Positions 34,621-43,377 of a stretch of 64,000 nt of DNA are shown here, one piece after another. The stretch covers positions 12,446,377 to 12,510,376 of the forward strand of contig CP016211.1 of NCBI GenBank assembly GCA_001931535.1, read 5' to 3'. The position numbers were made by a program, and so were the translations under genes. The stretch is from Minicystis rosea (GTDB taxonomy: Bacteria; Myxococcota_A; Polyangia; Polyangiales; Polyangiaceae). Under the pieces are notes generated by a model. It worked only from the letters and a program-made list of their open reading frames with translations. It had not been told where the DNA came from and made no database searches. Every line of letters starts with the position of its first letter. Positions within the stretch are counted from its first letter, which is position 1.

Positions 34621-36495
34621 TCATGTCACCACCGTTCTCCGCCAAAGCAGCATCATCACGATCAGGCCCGAGAGCAGCGTCGCGGAGAAGACGGCGAGCG
34701 CGAGGGTGGGCGCCAGGGCGACGGCGATGGCGCCGAGGAGGAAGGGGAGGGCGCCCCAGCCGAGGCGCGGCGCGATGGTGAGGCCGAGCGTGGCGCTGAT
34801 GGCCGCGGCGATCACCAGGTCGCCCGTGAAGATCATCGCATGGGTCGCGCCCAGCGCGCTGCCGAGCGCGCGATGCGCGAGCCCCGCGGCAGGAAAGAGC
34901 ATCACGAGGCTCAAGGCACGCCGGCTGATTTCGGTGCGCAGCCGCGCGCGAAAGAGGACGCGTGACGTGACGAGGAGCGCGAGCGCGATGGCCGGCGACA
35001 CGAGCAGCACGCGCGCGTCCGCGGGCGCACCGCCGTGTCGGAGGAGATAGATGACCACCGTGATCGCGAGGAGCGGAAGCGTGCCCAACACCGCGAGCTG
35101 CGCACGTCCACCGATGCTGATGTCGCGATCGCGCTCCAGCGTACGGAGCCGCGCCTCGCGCTCCGCCGCCGCGCCGAGCTCGGCGGCGAGCGCTTCGATG
35201 CGCGCCAGCAGATCGGGGCGCGGCTCGCCGAGCTCCGCATGAAGCGCACGCGCGCCTTCCGCATCGCGTTGAGCGAGCTCGTGCTCGATCATCGCCACCA
35301 ACGTGGCCGAGAGGCCGGCGCGCGCGGCCTCGTTCTCGGGCCAGCTCCGGAGCGCCTGCGTGAAGCCGAAGCGACACTCGGTGAGGAGCGCGTGCACGCG
35401 ACGCTCGTCGCCGGAAGAGCCCAGCGCTGGCAGCGCGGCGAGCCGCGTCGCCGCTTCGTTGCTGAGCGCAATCGATCCGCGATGCCGGCGGAAGGCCGCG
35501 AGCGCGCGGCGCAGCTCGAGCGCGCTCGGGAAGCGGTCCTTCGGCTCGGCGCTCATGGCCCGATTGAGGATCGACGCGAGCTCGGCCGGCACCTCGGGGC
35601 CGTACACGAAAGGACGCGAGTCGCGCGCCGACAAGAGGATGTCGAAGATGGTCGCGCCGCGGTGCCGAACCGCGCCGGTGATGGCCGCGTGCAAGGTGGC
35701 GCCGAGCAAATAGACATCGGTGCGCGCATCGATGTTCGCGATGTCGCCGCGCACCATCTCGGGCGCCATGTACGCAGGCGTGCCCACGAGCGGAGCGAGG
35801 CCTCCACCGGGGCTCTTCGCGGGCGTGCGCACCGCGATTCCCCAGTCGACCATGTAGACCTCGCCGAAGCTGCCGATCATCACGTTGTCGAGCTTGACGT
35901 CGCGGTGGACGATGCCGCGGCTGTGCGCGAAATGCAGGGCGTTGCACGCGGCCATGAGGATCTCGAGGTGCGCGTCGAGCCGGTCGCCCGCGTCGGCGAC
36001 GGCGCTCCACGCCGGGTGCTCTGCGTCTTCGGCGATGTCGCGCCACGACACGCCCTCGATGCGCTTCATCACGAGCACGGGCCGCCCGTCCGCATCGAGG
36101 CCGAGCGCGTGCACGGGGACGACATTCGGGTGCTCGAGGGATCCGGTGATCACGGCCTCGGCGAGGAGCGCGTCGATGACATCGTGACGCGCGGCCTCGG
36201 TCTTGAGCACCTTCACCGCCACATCGCGGCGCAGCGAGCGCTGATGGACCGAGAGCACCCGTCCCATGCCGCCTTCGCCGAGCACGCCGTTCACCACCAA
36301 ATCGGCATTGCCCGGCGCGCTCGGCTCCGCGACGGACAGGCTCGGGAGAGGAGGAATGGTGATGGCCGCCGCGCCCTGCTGCGAAAGAAACGCGTCCTCG
36401 GCCCGCGGCCTCGCCGTGAGGGTGGCCCCGGGATCGATGTGCTGCACGGTGGCAGCGATGGCCAGCAGGGTTTCGTCGGGGACCAGGCTCGACAT
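34621..36495 (-). CDS. Membrane Ser/Thr protein kinase (Hanks type)
   Basis: 624 residues. Kinase domain at about 65-340: glycine loop GVLGEGGMGRVLSV, VAIK-type lysine in DVAVKVLK, catalytic loop GIVHRDVKLDNVMI, metal-binding DWG (MVDWGIAVRT) in place of DFG, and GTPAYMAPEMV. After a helical linker (about 345-450) come five or six hydrophobic helices (LAVLGTLPLLAITVVIYLL to LIVMMLLWRRT), so the kinase faces the cytoplasm and is anchored by a multi-helix C-terminal membrane domain. Sensor ligand unknown. DWG occurs in other bacterial kinases of this group and does not itself imply inactivity. Confidence 0.92.
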   Translation of the reverse strand: MSSLVPDETLLAIAATVQHIDPGATLTARPRAEDAFLSQQGAAAITIPPLPSLSVAEPSAPGNADLVVNGVLGEGGMGRVLSVHQRSLRRDVAVKVLKTEAARHDVIDALLAEAVITGSLEHPNVVPVHALGLDADGRPVLVMKRIEGVSWRDIAEDAEHPAWSAVADAGDRLDAHLEILMAACNALHFAHSRGIVHRDVKLDNVMIGSFGEVYMVDWGIAVRTPAKSPGGGLAPLVGTPAYMAPEMVRGDIANIDARTDVYLLGATLHAAITGAVRHRGATIFDILLSARDSRPFVYGPEVPAELASILNRAMSAEPKDRFPSALELRRALAAFRRHRGSIALSNEAATRLAALPALGSSGDERRVHALLTECRFGFTQALRSWPENEAARAGLSATLVAMIEHELAQRDAEGARALHAELGEPRPDLLARIEALAAELGAAAEREARLRTLERDRDISIGGRAQLAVLGTLPLLAITVVIYLLRHGGAPADARVLLVSPAIALALLVTSRVLFRARLRTEISRRALSLVMLFPAAGLAHRALGSALGATHAMIFTGDLVIAAAISATLGLTIAPRLGWGALPFLLGAIAVALAPTLALAVFSATLLSGLIVMMLLWRRTVVT

Positions 36496-36505
36496 GCGCC
36501 GAATC

Positions 36506-36631
36506 TAGCAGGATGGTGATAAACTGCTTCGCGCCCCGAATCGTCGGTCGCGCTCCCTCAAAATCGCCGAGGATTCCTCGGTCGCGCTCCCTAGCTTCGG
36601 GGCGCTCGCGACGTTTCTCACCATCCTGCTA
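36506..36631. repeat. 126-bp element with 14-bp terminal inverted repeats
   Basis: Ends are perfect inverted copies: tagcaggatggtga (36506-36519) and tcaccatcctgcta (36618-36631). Nested inside is a second inverted pair, gcgccccgaa (36531-36540) and ttcggggcgc (36596-36605), and a 15-bp direct repeat tcggtcgcgctccct (36544-36558 and 36578-36592). It lies between two same-strand genes, 10 bp upstream of the kinase start codon. It resembles a MITE or a palindromic regulatory element; no target duplication is obvious. Confidence 0.7.
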
Positions 36632-36699
36632 GCGCGACCGAGGAGAGAGCACGTGCCATTGGTGCGGCCGGCTCACGACATGGCCCTCAGCTTGTGGGC

Positions 36700-37119
36700 T
36701 CACCACGACGGTGGATATTCATCGTGGGTCGGGAGCCCTCCGCTCGTGCAGGCCCACGGCGCGCGCGAGCCCCAGAAGATGTGATCCGTCGGGGCAATCG
36801 GCGGCGTCGTGTCCAGCGAGCCGGCCGGGATGACGACGAACGTGCCACTCCGGTTCAGGCGTGGAACCGGAGAGCCACAGCTCTTGCAAAACCACTTGCC
36901 AAAGCTCTTTGCCGTCGGATGGTCGTACCGCGAGATAGCCTCTTCGCCGGAGAGCCACCGGAGCTTCCCAGGCTCGACGACCAGATTCGTGCCATGACCC
37001 GTGCCCGTGCTTTTGCGACAGCGGGAGCAATGGCAATGGATCATCCGCAGGAACGGCGGGCCGGCTTCGAACGTCACCGTCCCGCAAAGGCAACTGCCGT
37101 GCACGTTGGGCTCGCTCAT
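36700..37119 (-). CDS. GFA-family (glutathione-dependent formaldehyde-activating / CENP-V) protein
   Basis: 139 residues. Zinc-binding Cys pattern: GSCLCGTVTF, IHCHCSRCRKSTG and WFCKSCGSP, as in the GFA/Mss4-like fold. Many members are annotated as formaldehyde-activating or S-(hydroxymethyl)glutathione synthases, but most have no demonstrated activity. C-terminal WACTSGGLPTHDEYPPSW is typical of a bacterial subgroup. Stand-alone gene. Confidence 0.88.
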   Translation of the reverse strand: MSEPNVHGSCLCGTVTFEAGPPFLRMIHCHCSRCRKSTGTGHGTNLVVEPGKLRWLSGEEAISRYDHPTAKSFGKWFCKSCGSPVPRLNRSGTFVVIPAGSLDTTPPIAPTDHIFWGSRAPWACTSGGLPTHDEYPPSW

Positions 37120-37310
37120 GGTGCCTCTTCATGCGCGTGACGTCCCACGTGATCTGCGATGAGGGCTTGGGTCACGAGAGCGTCCTTGCGTGGGTCGGAG
37201 CCTATCGCAAGGCGCCGAGCGACGACAACGACCATCGCGCCTTCATCGGGCCTGCGCCGAGGTCGTCGGCCCCACCGCCGTGCGCCAACAGCCATGTCGG
37301 ATGGGCCCTC

Positions 37311-37751
37311 TCATTGCTTCTTACGAGCGCGTCGTGCGGGCCGTGAAGGCGGGTACAACGAGATGCTCACGGTGGCATCGAGATCGGCGACGAGGCGCGC
37401 CGTGGAGGCCTTCAGGCACGGCATGCCGAGCCACGTGTCACCGGTCGCGAAGCCGAGATCGAAGACACGTCGGGTCGCATCGTTCCAGTGCGCGCGAAGC
37501 TCGTCGGGCAAGCCGAGCACGATGCCCGCCATGCGCCGAACGATCTTGTCCGGATCGCGAGCCACGGCCGAGCTCGGGAGGGCCGCAGCGCCACCCAGCT
37601 CCAGTGTCGCGCGGTAGGTACGGCCGACGCGCTCGTTGAAGAGCACGTGCATTCGCGATCTCGCCGCGAGCCCAGCGACGAGCGCGGTCAGATCGCGGCG
37701 CGAGACGAGATCGAGATCGACGTTGAGGAAGTCGGTCGTCGTGGTGGTCAT
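37311..37751 (-). CDS. Hypothetical protein coupled to the esterase gene
   Basis: 146 residues (MTTTTTDFLNVDLDLVSRRD). Soluble, with a helical core (LTALVAGLAARSRMHVLFNE, IVRRMAGIVLGLPDELRAHW) and a basic C-terminus (RPARRARKKQ). No recognised family. Its ATG overlaps the stop of the esterase gene (ATGA), so the two are translated together; this is the downstream gene. Confidence 0.65.
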   Translation of the reverse strand: MTTTTTDFLNVDLDLVSRRDLTALVAGLAARSRMHVLFNERVGRTYRATLELGGAAALPSSAVARDPDKIVRRMAGIVLGLPDELRAHWNDATRRVFDLGFATGDTWLGMPCLKASTARLVADLDATVSISLYPPSRPARRARKKQ

Positions 37752-38662
37752 GGCTTCGCCTCGGGCCTTGAGGCCCCCGTCTTCCCCGTGGGCGGAAACA
37801 GCCTTCGAAACACGGCGGGAGAGACGGCCCGATAGATGGTGCTGTGCTGCACGTCGGCCCTGGGCTCGAAGGACCAGCTCAGGCTCTTCGGGGCAGCGGC
37901 GCGCAGGGCGGTAGCCAGGGCTTTGCCTGCGCCCTCGTCGTCGTCGTCACTCGCCGTCGCCAGATAAAGAGTTCCCGTCAAACCAGGTTGGGCGCGGAGC
38001 CGCTCTGCGGCGCGGCGCACCAAGGCTTGGTCGTTCCACCACAGGCTCGGGCTGAGCGCGATGTAGGTGCCGAACAACCGAGGCTCTTGGAAAAAGGTCT
38101 CGACGATGAAGAGGCCTGCCAGTGACTCGCCGACGATGGCTGTCTCGCCATTCCCGCGGATGCGCTGCCCGATCACCGGCATCAGCTCGTCGCGGAGGAA
38201 GGCGCGGAATTGAGCCGAGCCGCCCACGCGCGGCGCGATCTTCTTGTCCTCCTCGACCTGGGTCGGCCCGGTCATGTCGCGACGCCGCTCGGTGTTGGCG
38301 ATGCCCACCACGACGACCGGCCGCATCTCGCCGGCACGAATGGCGGTGTCGATGTCGTTCGTGACGTGCGGGAAATCCTCTTCGATGCCGCCGTCGGGCA
38401 TGTACAGCACCGGATAGCGGGTATTCGTGGCTTCGTCGTAGCCCGGCGGCGTGTAGATGTTGATGCGCCGAGCCTCCGAAAGCACCTTGGAGTCGAGGGT
38501 CAACGTCTGATGCGGCAGCACCCGCTCGGGAGGCGGCGCCGGCGCGCTGGCCACGGCCGAAGGCTTCGCCGCTGGCGCTGCGAGAGGCGCGGAGCGGCAG
38601 CCGATGCTCAGCAGCAGGGAGACCGAAAGGAAAACGGAGAGCTCGCGTCGCGCCATCGGCAT
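37748..38662 (-). CDS. Lipoprotein esterase (esterase D / enterochelin-esterase-like)
   Basis: 304 residues. Signal with lipobox (LLLSIGC, Cys22), Ala/Pro linker, then an alpha/beta-hydrolase of the putative esterase (PF00756-like) family: VLYMPDGGIEEDF, VVVVGIANTERRRDMTG, and the nucleophile elbow AIVGESLAGLF. The catalytic His is probably in the DVQHSTIYRAVSP block. Similar proteins include Fes/IroE-like trilactone esterases and mycolyl esterases, but no siderophore gene is near. Confidence 0.85.
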   Translation of the reverse strand: MPMARRELSVFLSVSLLLSIGCRSAPLAAPAAKPSAVASAPAPPPERVLPHQTLTLDSKVLSEARRINIYTPPGYDEATNTRYPVLYMPDGGIEEDFPHVTNDIDTAIRAGEMRPVVVVGIANTERRRDMTGPTQVEEDKKIAPRVGGSAQFRAFLRDELMPVIGQRIRGNGETAIVGESLAGLFIVETFFQEPRLFGTYIALSPSLWWNDQALVRRAAERLRAQPGLTGTLYLATASDDDDEGAGKALATALRAAAPKSLSWSFEPRADVQHSTIYRAVSPAVFRRLFPPTGKTGASRPEAKP

Positions 38663-38793
38663 CGCATGTTGGGTGCCGTGCTGAGGCGATTCAATAGGTT
38701 TTCTCCTTCGCCCTCACGCCCGCGCATCTCCACTTCATGGAGAGCTCCCATCGCCAGAGCGCACAACCCACCTCGACGTCGAAGGATAGCCCG

Positions 38794-39459
38794 TCAGTCG
38801 AGGAAGACGAGCCGCTCCAAGAGCTCGATGCTCACGTCGCGCGCAGGCGGCCTCCTGCCTCCGTCTGGTGGAATGTATACCTCGCATGCTGCCCAGATCA
38901 GGAGATCGGCCCGCGCGCGGATGTGCCAACCGAAGATCTCACTGACACCCGTGCCCCAATCGTACCCGTAGGCTGGTCGCCCGCCGAATTCGTGTCTCAC
39001 GAGCTCTTCGGGGGTGGGGTTGTGGTAGCCGATGGCGGCGGTGGACCAATGGTGCTCGACGAACGCTTCGAACGAGACCGGCACATCGAGCTTCACCCCG
39101 AAGAGGAGAGCTTCCGCGCCGCCCTTCTCGGGCCCGAAAGGGCATTCGAAGCGGAGGAACTCCGTGGGATAGTCGGCGCCGGTCTGCGGTACCCAAGGCG
39201 GCTCCACGTCGAGCCGCACGGGCGGAGCGACGATCCGAGCGAGCACGCCGAGCGGGGGCGCCGCGAAGAGGATGGGTGTCGTGCGGGGAGCCCCGCGATT
39301 CTCCTCGACCCAATAATGCTGCTTGTGCCCGCGCGCCTCGAGCGTCTCCACGACCCAGAGGGCATAACGCTTATGATGACAAGCTCCCACGATGGCGCGC
39401 GCACCATTGTCGTCCTGGCGCCATACGACGAATCCGGGCGGACGGTAGGGATCGCTCAT
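38794..39459 (-). CDS. Hypothetical protein
   Basis: 221 residues from ATG 39459 (MSDPYRPPGFVVWRQDDNGA); an ATG at 39516 is in frame but gives an Arg/Lys-rich leader. Soluble, Trp- and Pro-rich (VRLDVEPPWVPQTGADYPTE, FVEHHWSTAAIGYHNPTPEE). The start (VVWRQDDNGARAIVGACHHK) suggests an SPOR-like or short beta domain but this is not certain. Not recognised. Confidence 0.6.
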   Translation of the reverse strand: MSDPYRPPGFVVWRQDDNGARAIVGACHHKRYALWVVETLEARGHKQHYWVEENRGAPRTTPILFAAPPLGVLARIVAPPVRLDVEPPWVPQTGADYPTEFLRFECPFGPEKGGAEALLFGVKLDVPVSFEAFVEHHWSTAAIGYHNPTPEELVRHEFGGRPAYGYDWGTGVSEIFGWHIRARADLLIWAACEVYIPPDGGRRPPARDVSIELLERLVFLD

Positions 39460-39677
39460 CGGCGATTTCTCATGGGGTTTCAGGTTACCGCCGAACACCG
39501 CTCCTCGCCTGCGCAACTTCTGCGTCGCGCGCGCCGAAGTGAGCTCTGAGGATCCTCGATGATGAGAAGGGGCGTCGCGGGCTTACCGTTCGGCACGGTG
39601 ACGCCGAGCGTGGATGGATAGCCAATCTCGCGCTGGGCCGGCGGCGCGGTGCTCGCGACACCCTTTCGGTCCTGTCT

Positions 39678-40685
39678 TCACGCCGCGGAGGCTTCGACGA
39701 TGCTCAGCGCGGAGGGGGTGGGGATGACGCGCTCGAGCTTCAAATCGGCGGCGGCGAGCATGTGGCGGAACTCTTCTTCGGTGCGCTCGCGGCCGGGGAG
39801 GGAGGCCAGCATGAGCACGTCGAGCTCCTTCCCGGGGTGAGGAGCGTTGTCGCGCGGGATGACGGCGTCGACGACGAGGACGCGGCCGCCGTCGGCGAGG
39901 GCGCGGCGGCAGACGCGGAGAATGGAGATGGCCGTCTCGTCGGTCCAGTCGTGGAGGATGCGCTTCAGAATCAGGCAATCACCGCTGGGCGCGGTCTGGA
40001 AGAAATCGCCGGTGACGAGCTCGCAGCGATCAGAGAGGCCGGCGGCGGCGATGCGGGCTTCACGGAGAACGTGGTCGGCGTCGTAGAGGACGCCGCGCAC
40101 GTCCGGGCTCCGATTCAGCACCTCGATGAGGAAACCACCGTGACCGCCGCCGACGTCGACGACCCGTCGAAAGCGATTGAAGTCGAACGACGAGGCAATG
40201 GGGCCGTTCTCCGTGTCGGAGAAGCCGGCCATGCCACGGTGGAAGATGGGGCCGATGGCCGGGTTCTGGGTGAAGTAGTCGAAGAAGGGTGCGCCGAAGA
40301 TCTGCGCGAAAGGTGTTTCGCCGGTACGAATCGTTTGCGCGAGCTTGCCCGCGGGGGCCCAGAAGGTCTCGTGCGCGAGCATCAACACGGCATCTCGCAT
40401 CGAGCCGGGCGCGGCGGCGCGCAGGACGTCGGCGGCGGGGGTGAGGTGGAAGCGGCCGTCCTCCGCCTCGGAGAAGATTCCCACCGTGGCGAGGAGCCGC
40501 AGGGCGCGATAGAGGGGCTGGGCTTGGACACCGAGCTCCTCGGCGAGGGCACTGGCCGATTTGGGACCTGATTCGAGCCGATCGGCGACACCCAGATCGG
40601 TCACGGCGTAGATGGCTGCGGAATAGAGGTATCCCCAGCTCAGATTGATGATGTGAAGATGCGGTGGGAGCGTGGTTGTGGTCAT
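39678..40685 (-). CDS. SAM-dependent O-methyltransferase (PF00891-like)
   Basis: 335 residues from ATG 40685. The N-terminal winged-helix dimerisation domain (IYAVTDLGVADRLESGPKSA, LYRALRLLATVGIFSEAEDG) precedes the Rossmann methyltransferase: motif I VVDVGGGHGGFLIEV, and LKRILHDWTDETAISILR with the catalytic His of the HDW motif. These enzymes methylate hydroxyl groups of polyketides, phenazines or other secondary metabolites. Acceptor unknown; no biosynthetic cluster adjoins. The promoter region upstream carries a 42-bp repeat array. Confidence 0.9.
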   Translation of the reverse strand: MTTTTLPPHLHIINLSWGYLYSAAIYAVTDLGVADRLESGPKSASALAEELGVQAQPLYRALRLLATVGIFSEAEDGRFHLTPAADVLRAAAPGSMRDAVLMLAHETFWAPAGKLAQTIRTGETPFAQIFGAPFFDYFTQNPAIGPIFHRGMAGFSDTENGPIASSFDFNRFRRVVDVGGGHGGFLIEVLNRSPDVRGVLYDADHVLREARIAAAGLSDRCELVTGDFFQTAPSGDCLILKRILHDWTDETAISILRVCRRALADGGRVLVVDAVIPRDNAPHPGKELDVLMLASLPGRERTEEEFRHMLAAADLKLERVIPTPSALSIVEASAA

Positions 40686-41178
40686 GAGACTTCCACGCAT
40701 ACGAGAGGGTCGCGCGGGCCGTCAAGGCCATGAACCTCATCCCCGGTGCGTTGGAGTGCCCGTGTCCGTCGACGTGCTTCGTCCCCACCGGCAGCGCCAT
40801 CGGGCTCATGGGCGAGGACCCTTGGGAAGATCTCCATGGCGACGTCTCCGAGGTGTGGCTTGCCGGCAAGGCGATGAGCACCGGATCCGGTGGGTAAAGG
40901 CTTGCCGGCAAGGCGATGAGCACCGGATCCGGTGGGTAAAGGCTTGCCGGCAAGGCGATGAGCACCGGATCCGGTGGGTGGAGGCTTGCCGGCAAGGCTC
41001 GTGCGAGCGCATCGGGGCTGCTCGACGCGGCTGGCCCGGCGCTTCGGTTGCTCTCGGGCAACGACGGTGAACGGAACGATGTCTCCGTCTGCCTGCGCAC
41101 GCCATGGGCGCGGGCAGGCGACGGGCGCCGCCGGATCGTGCTATTCGCAAGCCCGCCGTGCCCCTTTCCCCTCCTTGG
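40686..41178. other. Divergent promoter region holding the 42-bp repeat array
   Basis: About 490 bp between the methyltransferase and bioA, transcribed away from each other. The array at 40857-40998 occupies its centre. Open frames across it (on both strands) merely translate the repeat. The remaining DNA shows no recognised riboswitch or RNA. Confidence 0.6.
40857..40998. repeat. 42-bp tandem repeat, 3.4 copies, each with two perfect palindromes
   Basis: Units start at 40857, 40899 and 40941, with a 16-bp partial fourth copy at 40983. Copies are almost identical; the third ends gggtgga instead of gggtaaa. Each unit contains the 12-bp palindrome cttgccggcaag and the 14-bp palindrome caccggatccggtg, so the array presents seven dyads at regular 42-bp (about four helical turns) spacing. 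Confidence 0.92.
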
Positions 41179-42414
41179 ATGCACTCTGGATCGCGCAACG
41201 TCTGGCGGCCGTATTGCCAACATCAAACTGCCCCGGAGCCGCTGCCGGTCGTCGGGGCGCGTGGAAATCGCCTGATCCTCGCCGACGGGCGCGAGCTCGT
41301 GGATGGGATTGCTTCGTGGTGGACGGCGGCGCACGGCTACAACCATCCGCACATCCAGGCGCGCGTGGAGGAGCAGCTCCGCCGCTTGCCGCACGTCGCG
41401 TTCGGCGGGTTGGCGAACGAGCCGGCGTATGCGCTCGCCGAGCGGCTCGCGGCTCTCTTGGCGCCGCTTTCACGCGTCTTCTTCGTCGAGAGCGGGTCGG
41501 TCTCCGTGGAAGTCGCGCTGAAGATGGCGGTGCAGTCGTTCCACAACCGCGGCCACGGGGCATCGCCGCGGCGTCGAATCGTCTGCTTCGAGGATGCCTA
41601 TCACGGCGACACGTTGGCCACGATGGCGCTCTCGGATCCGATCTCCGGAATGCACCGCGCCTTCGCCGGCATGGGCGTCGACGCGGTCCACATGCCGATT
41701 CCGGGCGACGACGGCGGCGCGTTCGAGGCCGCGTTCGAGCGCATCGCCCACGAGGTCGCGGCGGTGATCGTCGAGCCGCTGGTCCAGTGCGCCGGCGGGA
41801 TGCGCTTTCACTCTCCCGAAGCGCTGCGCCGCCTGCGGCGCGCGTGCGACGCGCACGGTGTGTGGTTGATCTTCGACGAGATCGCCACCGGCTTCTTCCG
41901 CACGGGGACGCGCTTCGCGCTCGATGCGGCCGGCGTCGTCCCCGACATCGTCACCATCGGAAAGGCGCTCACCGGTGGCACGTTGCCGCTCGCGGCCGTC
42001 GTCGCCAGTGAGGCGGTGTTCGCGTGCTTCTTGTCCGAGCGGGCGGATGCGGCCCTTCAGCACGGGCCGACGTACATGGGGAACGCGCTCGCGTGCGCCG
42101 CCGCGCACGGTAGCTTGGATCTGTTCGAGCAGAGCGACTACGCCGCGCGGGTACACGCGCTCGAGGCGACGCTGCGCGCTGGGCTCGAGCCGTTGCGCGG
42201 TCGCGCGAACGTCGTCGACGTGCGGGTCAAAGGGGCGATCGGCGTCGTCGAGATGAGCCCGGGCACGGCCCCCGCATCCGCGGAGCTCGCCGCCCGCGGC
42301 GTCTTCCTCCGCCCGCTGCGCCTATCGCATGCGGATGTTCTCTACGTCATGCCCCCGCTCACGATCGACGACGACGTCCACGTGCTCTTCGATGCGATCT
42401 CCGCGCTCGTGTAG
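41179..42414 (+). CDS. bioA: Adenosylmethionine-8-amino-7-oxononanoate aminotransferase
   Basis: Makes 7,8-diaminopelargonic acid from KAPA with SAM as amino donor, in biotin synthesis. PLP class III aminotransferase with the BioA-type start VWRPYCQHQTAPEPLPVV and DGIASWWTAAHGYNHPHI; the PLP lysine is in TIGKALTGGTLPLAAV (Lys262), preceded by FDEIATGFFRTG. I chose ATG 41179 because the family homology begins right after it; the frame is open to ATG 41104 and a GTG at 41158 is also possible. No other bio genes flank it. Confidence 0.9.
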   Translation: MHSGSRNVWRPYCQHQTAPEPLPVVGARGNRLILADGRELVDGIASWWTAAHGYNHPHIQARVEEQLRRLPHVAFGGLANEPAYALAERLAALLAPLSRVFFVESGSVSVEVALKMAVQSFHNRGHGASPRRRIVCFEDAYHGDTLATMALSDPISGMHRAFAGMGVDAVHMPIPGDDGGAFEAAFERIAHEVAAVIVEPLVQCAGGMRFHSPEALRRLRRACDAHGVWLIFDEIATGFFRTGTRFALDAAGVVPDIVTIGKALTGGTLPLAAVVASEAVFACFLSERADAALQHGPTYMGNALACAAAHGSLDLFEQSDYAARVHALEATLRAGLEPLRGRANVVDVRVKGAIGVVEMSPGTAPASAELAARGVFLRPLRLSHADVLYVMPPLTIDDDVHVLFDAISALV

Positions 42415-42436
42415 CGAGCGAGCGCAGCGATGATCT

Positions 42437-42453
42437 CCGCGAGGGGCTCGCGG
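42437..42453. terminator. Short hairpin between convergent bioA and sigma factor genes
   Basis: ccgcgag-ggg-ctcgcgg forms a perfect 7-bp stem with a 3-nt loop in the 48-bp gap between the two stop codons. No U tract, so the role is inferred from position. Confidence 0.4.
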
Positions 42454-42462
42454 GAAAGCACG

Positions 42463-43377
42463 TCACGCAAGCACGCCGGCGTCGGAGGCCGCCACGCGGC
42501 CCGCGATCTTGGGCGCGCGCCTTCGGGGCGGAGGGCGCTGGCCGCTCACCGGCGCGTGCCCTCGTGAGATGACGTCCGCAGGGATTTGCTCGAGGCGTGC
42601 GCGCAGCCGCGCCTTGGCGCGCTCTTCGATCTGGCGCACCCGTTCCCGGCTCACGCCCCACGTGGTGGCGAGCGCTTCCAGCGTCTCGGTGGTGTCGGCG
42701 AGCACGCGGCGCTGGAGGATATCCTGCTCCCGAACCGAGAGCTCCGCGATGGCCTCGTCCAAGGCGGCGCGGAGCCGTGTGCTTTGCTCGATGTCCCCGA
42801 CCGCGTCCTCCGGCGAGCGCGTGCGGTCGGAGAGGCGCTCCAAAGGGCTCCAGCCTTCGTCGTGCGGCGCGGGGCTCAAGCTGACGTCGCCGGCCATGAG
42901 CATCGGCAAGAGCTCGGCGGCTCGCTCCAGCGTCAGGCCGCTCATGGCGGCGAGCGCTTCGGGCCGTGCCTCCTTGGTCCGGCGATAGAGCCAGAGCGCG
43001 CGCTGCTCGGCCTTGGTCGTCCCCAGCTTCACGATGCGGTAATTGCGGGCCACGTACTGCCGAATCTCGGCCCGGATCCAATAGCCCGCGTAGGCTCCGA
43101 GCCGCAGGCCACGTTCGGGATCGAAGCGAGGGAGCGCTTTGAGCAGCCCCATGTTGCCCTCCTGGACGAGATCCTCGAGCGGGAGACCGCAGTACCGATA
43201 TTCCACCGCAATGGCGATGACGGCGCCCAGGCACCCTTCGATGAGGCGCCGCGCCGCATCGCGCTCGCCGCCTCGATATCGTTCGAGGAGCTCCCGCTCC
43301 ACCAGGGGAGTCATGATCTCCCGTCGCGCGACGTCGATTCGGTACGAGGAGAACACGGTCGTTGCCGAGGCAGTCAT
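42463..43377 (-). CDS. RpoH-like sigma-70 family factor
   Basis: 304 residues from ATG 43377, with ggag about 11 nt upstream; a TTG at 43398 is in frame. Region 2: LEDLVQEGNMGLLKALPRFD and GLRLGAYAGYWIRAEIRQYV. An RpoH-box-like stretch follows (NYRIVKLGTTKAEQRALW). Region 4 HTH: TTWGVSRERVRQIEERAKARL. There is no region 1.1, so it is an alternative, probably heat-shock-type, group 3 factor. The C-terminus has a basic Pro-rich tail (QRPPPRRRAPKIAG). Myxobacteria carry several RpoH-like paralogues, so the regulon cannot be assigned. Confidence 0.88.
   Translation of the reverse strand: MTASATTVFSSYRIDVARREIMTPLVERELLERYRGGERDAARRLIEGCLGAVIAIAVEYRYCGLPLEDLVQEGNMGLLKALPRFDPERGLRLGAYAGYWIRAEIRQYVARNYRIVKLGTTKAEQRALWLYRRTKEARPEALAAMSGLTLERAAELLPMLMAGDVSLSPAPHDEGWSPLERLSDRTRSPEDAVGDIEQSTRLRAALDEAIAELSVREQDILQRRVLADTTETLEALATTWGVSRERVRQIEERAKARLRARLEQIPADVISRGHAPVSGQRPPPRRRAPKIAGRVAASDAGVLA

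Noticed and set aside
36506..36631. Rho-independent terminator of the GFA gene
   Set aside because: The inverted repeats are separated by about 100 bp with a second nested pair and no U tract, unlike a terminator stem.
40857..40998. CRISPR array candidate
   Set aside because: Copies are directly adjacent with no spacers, so it is a tandem repeat. The same applies to the 40-bp array at 48468 and the 21-bp array at 49662.
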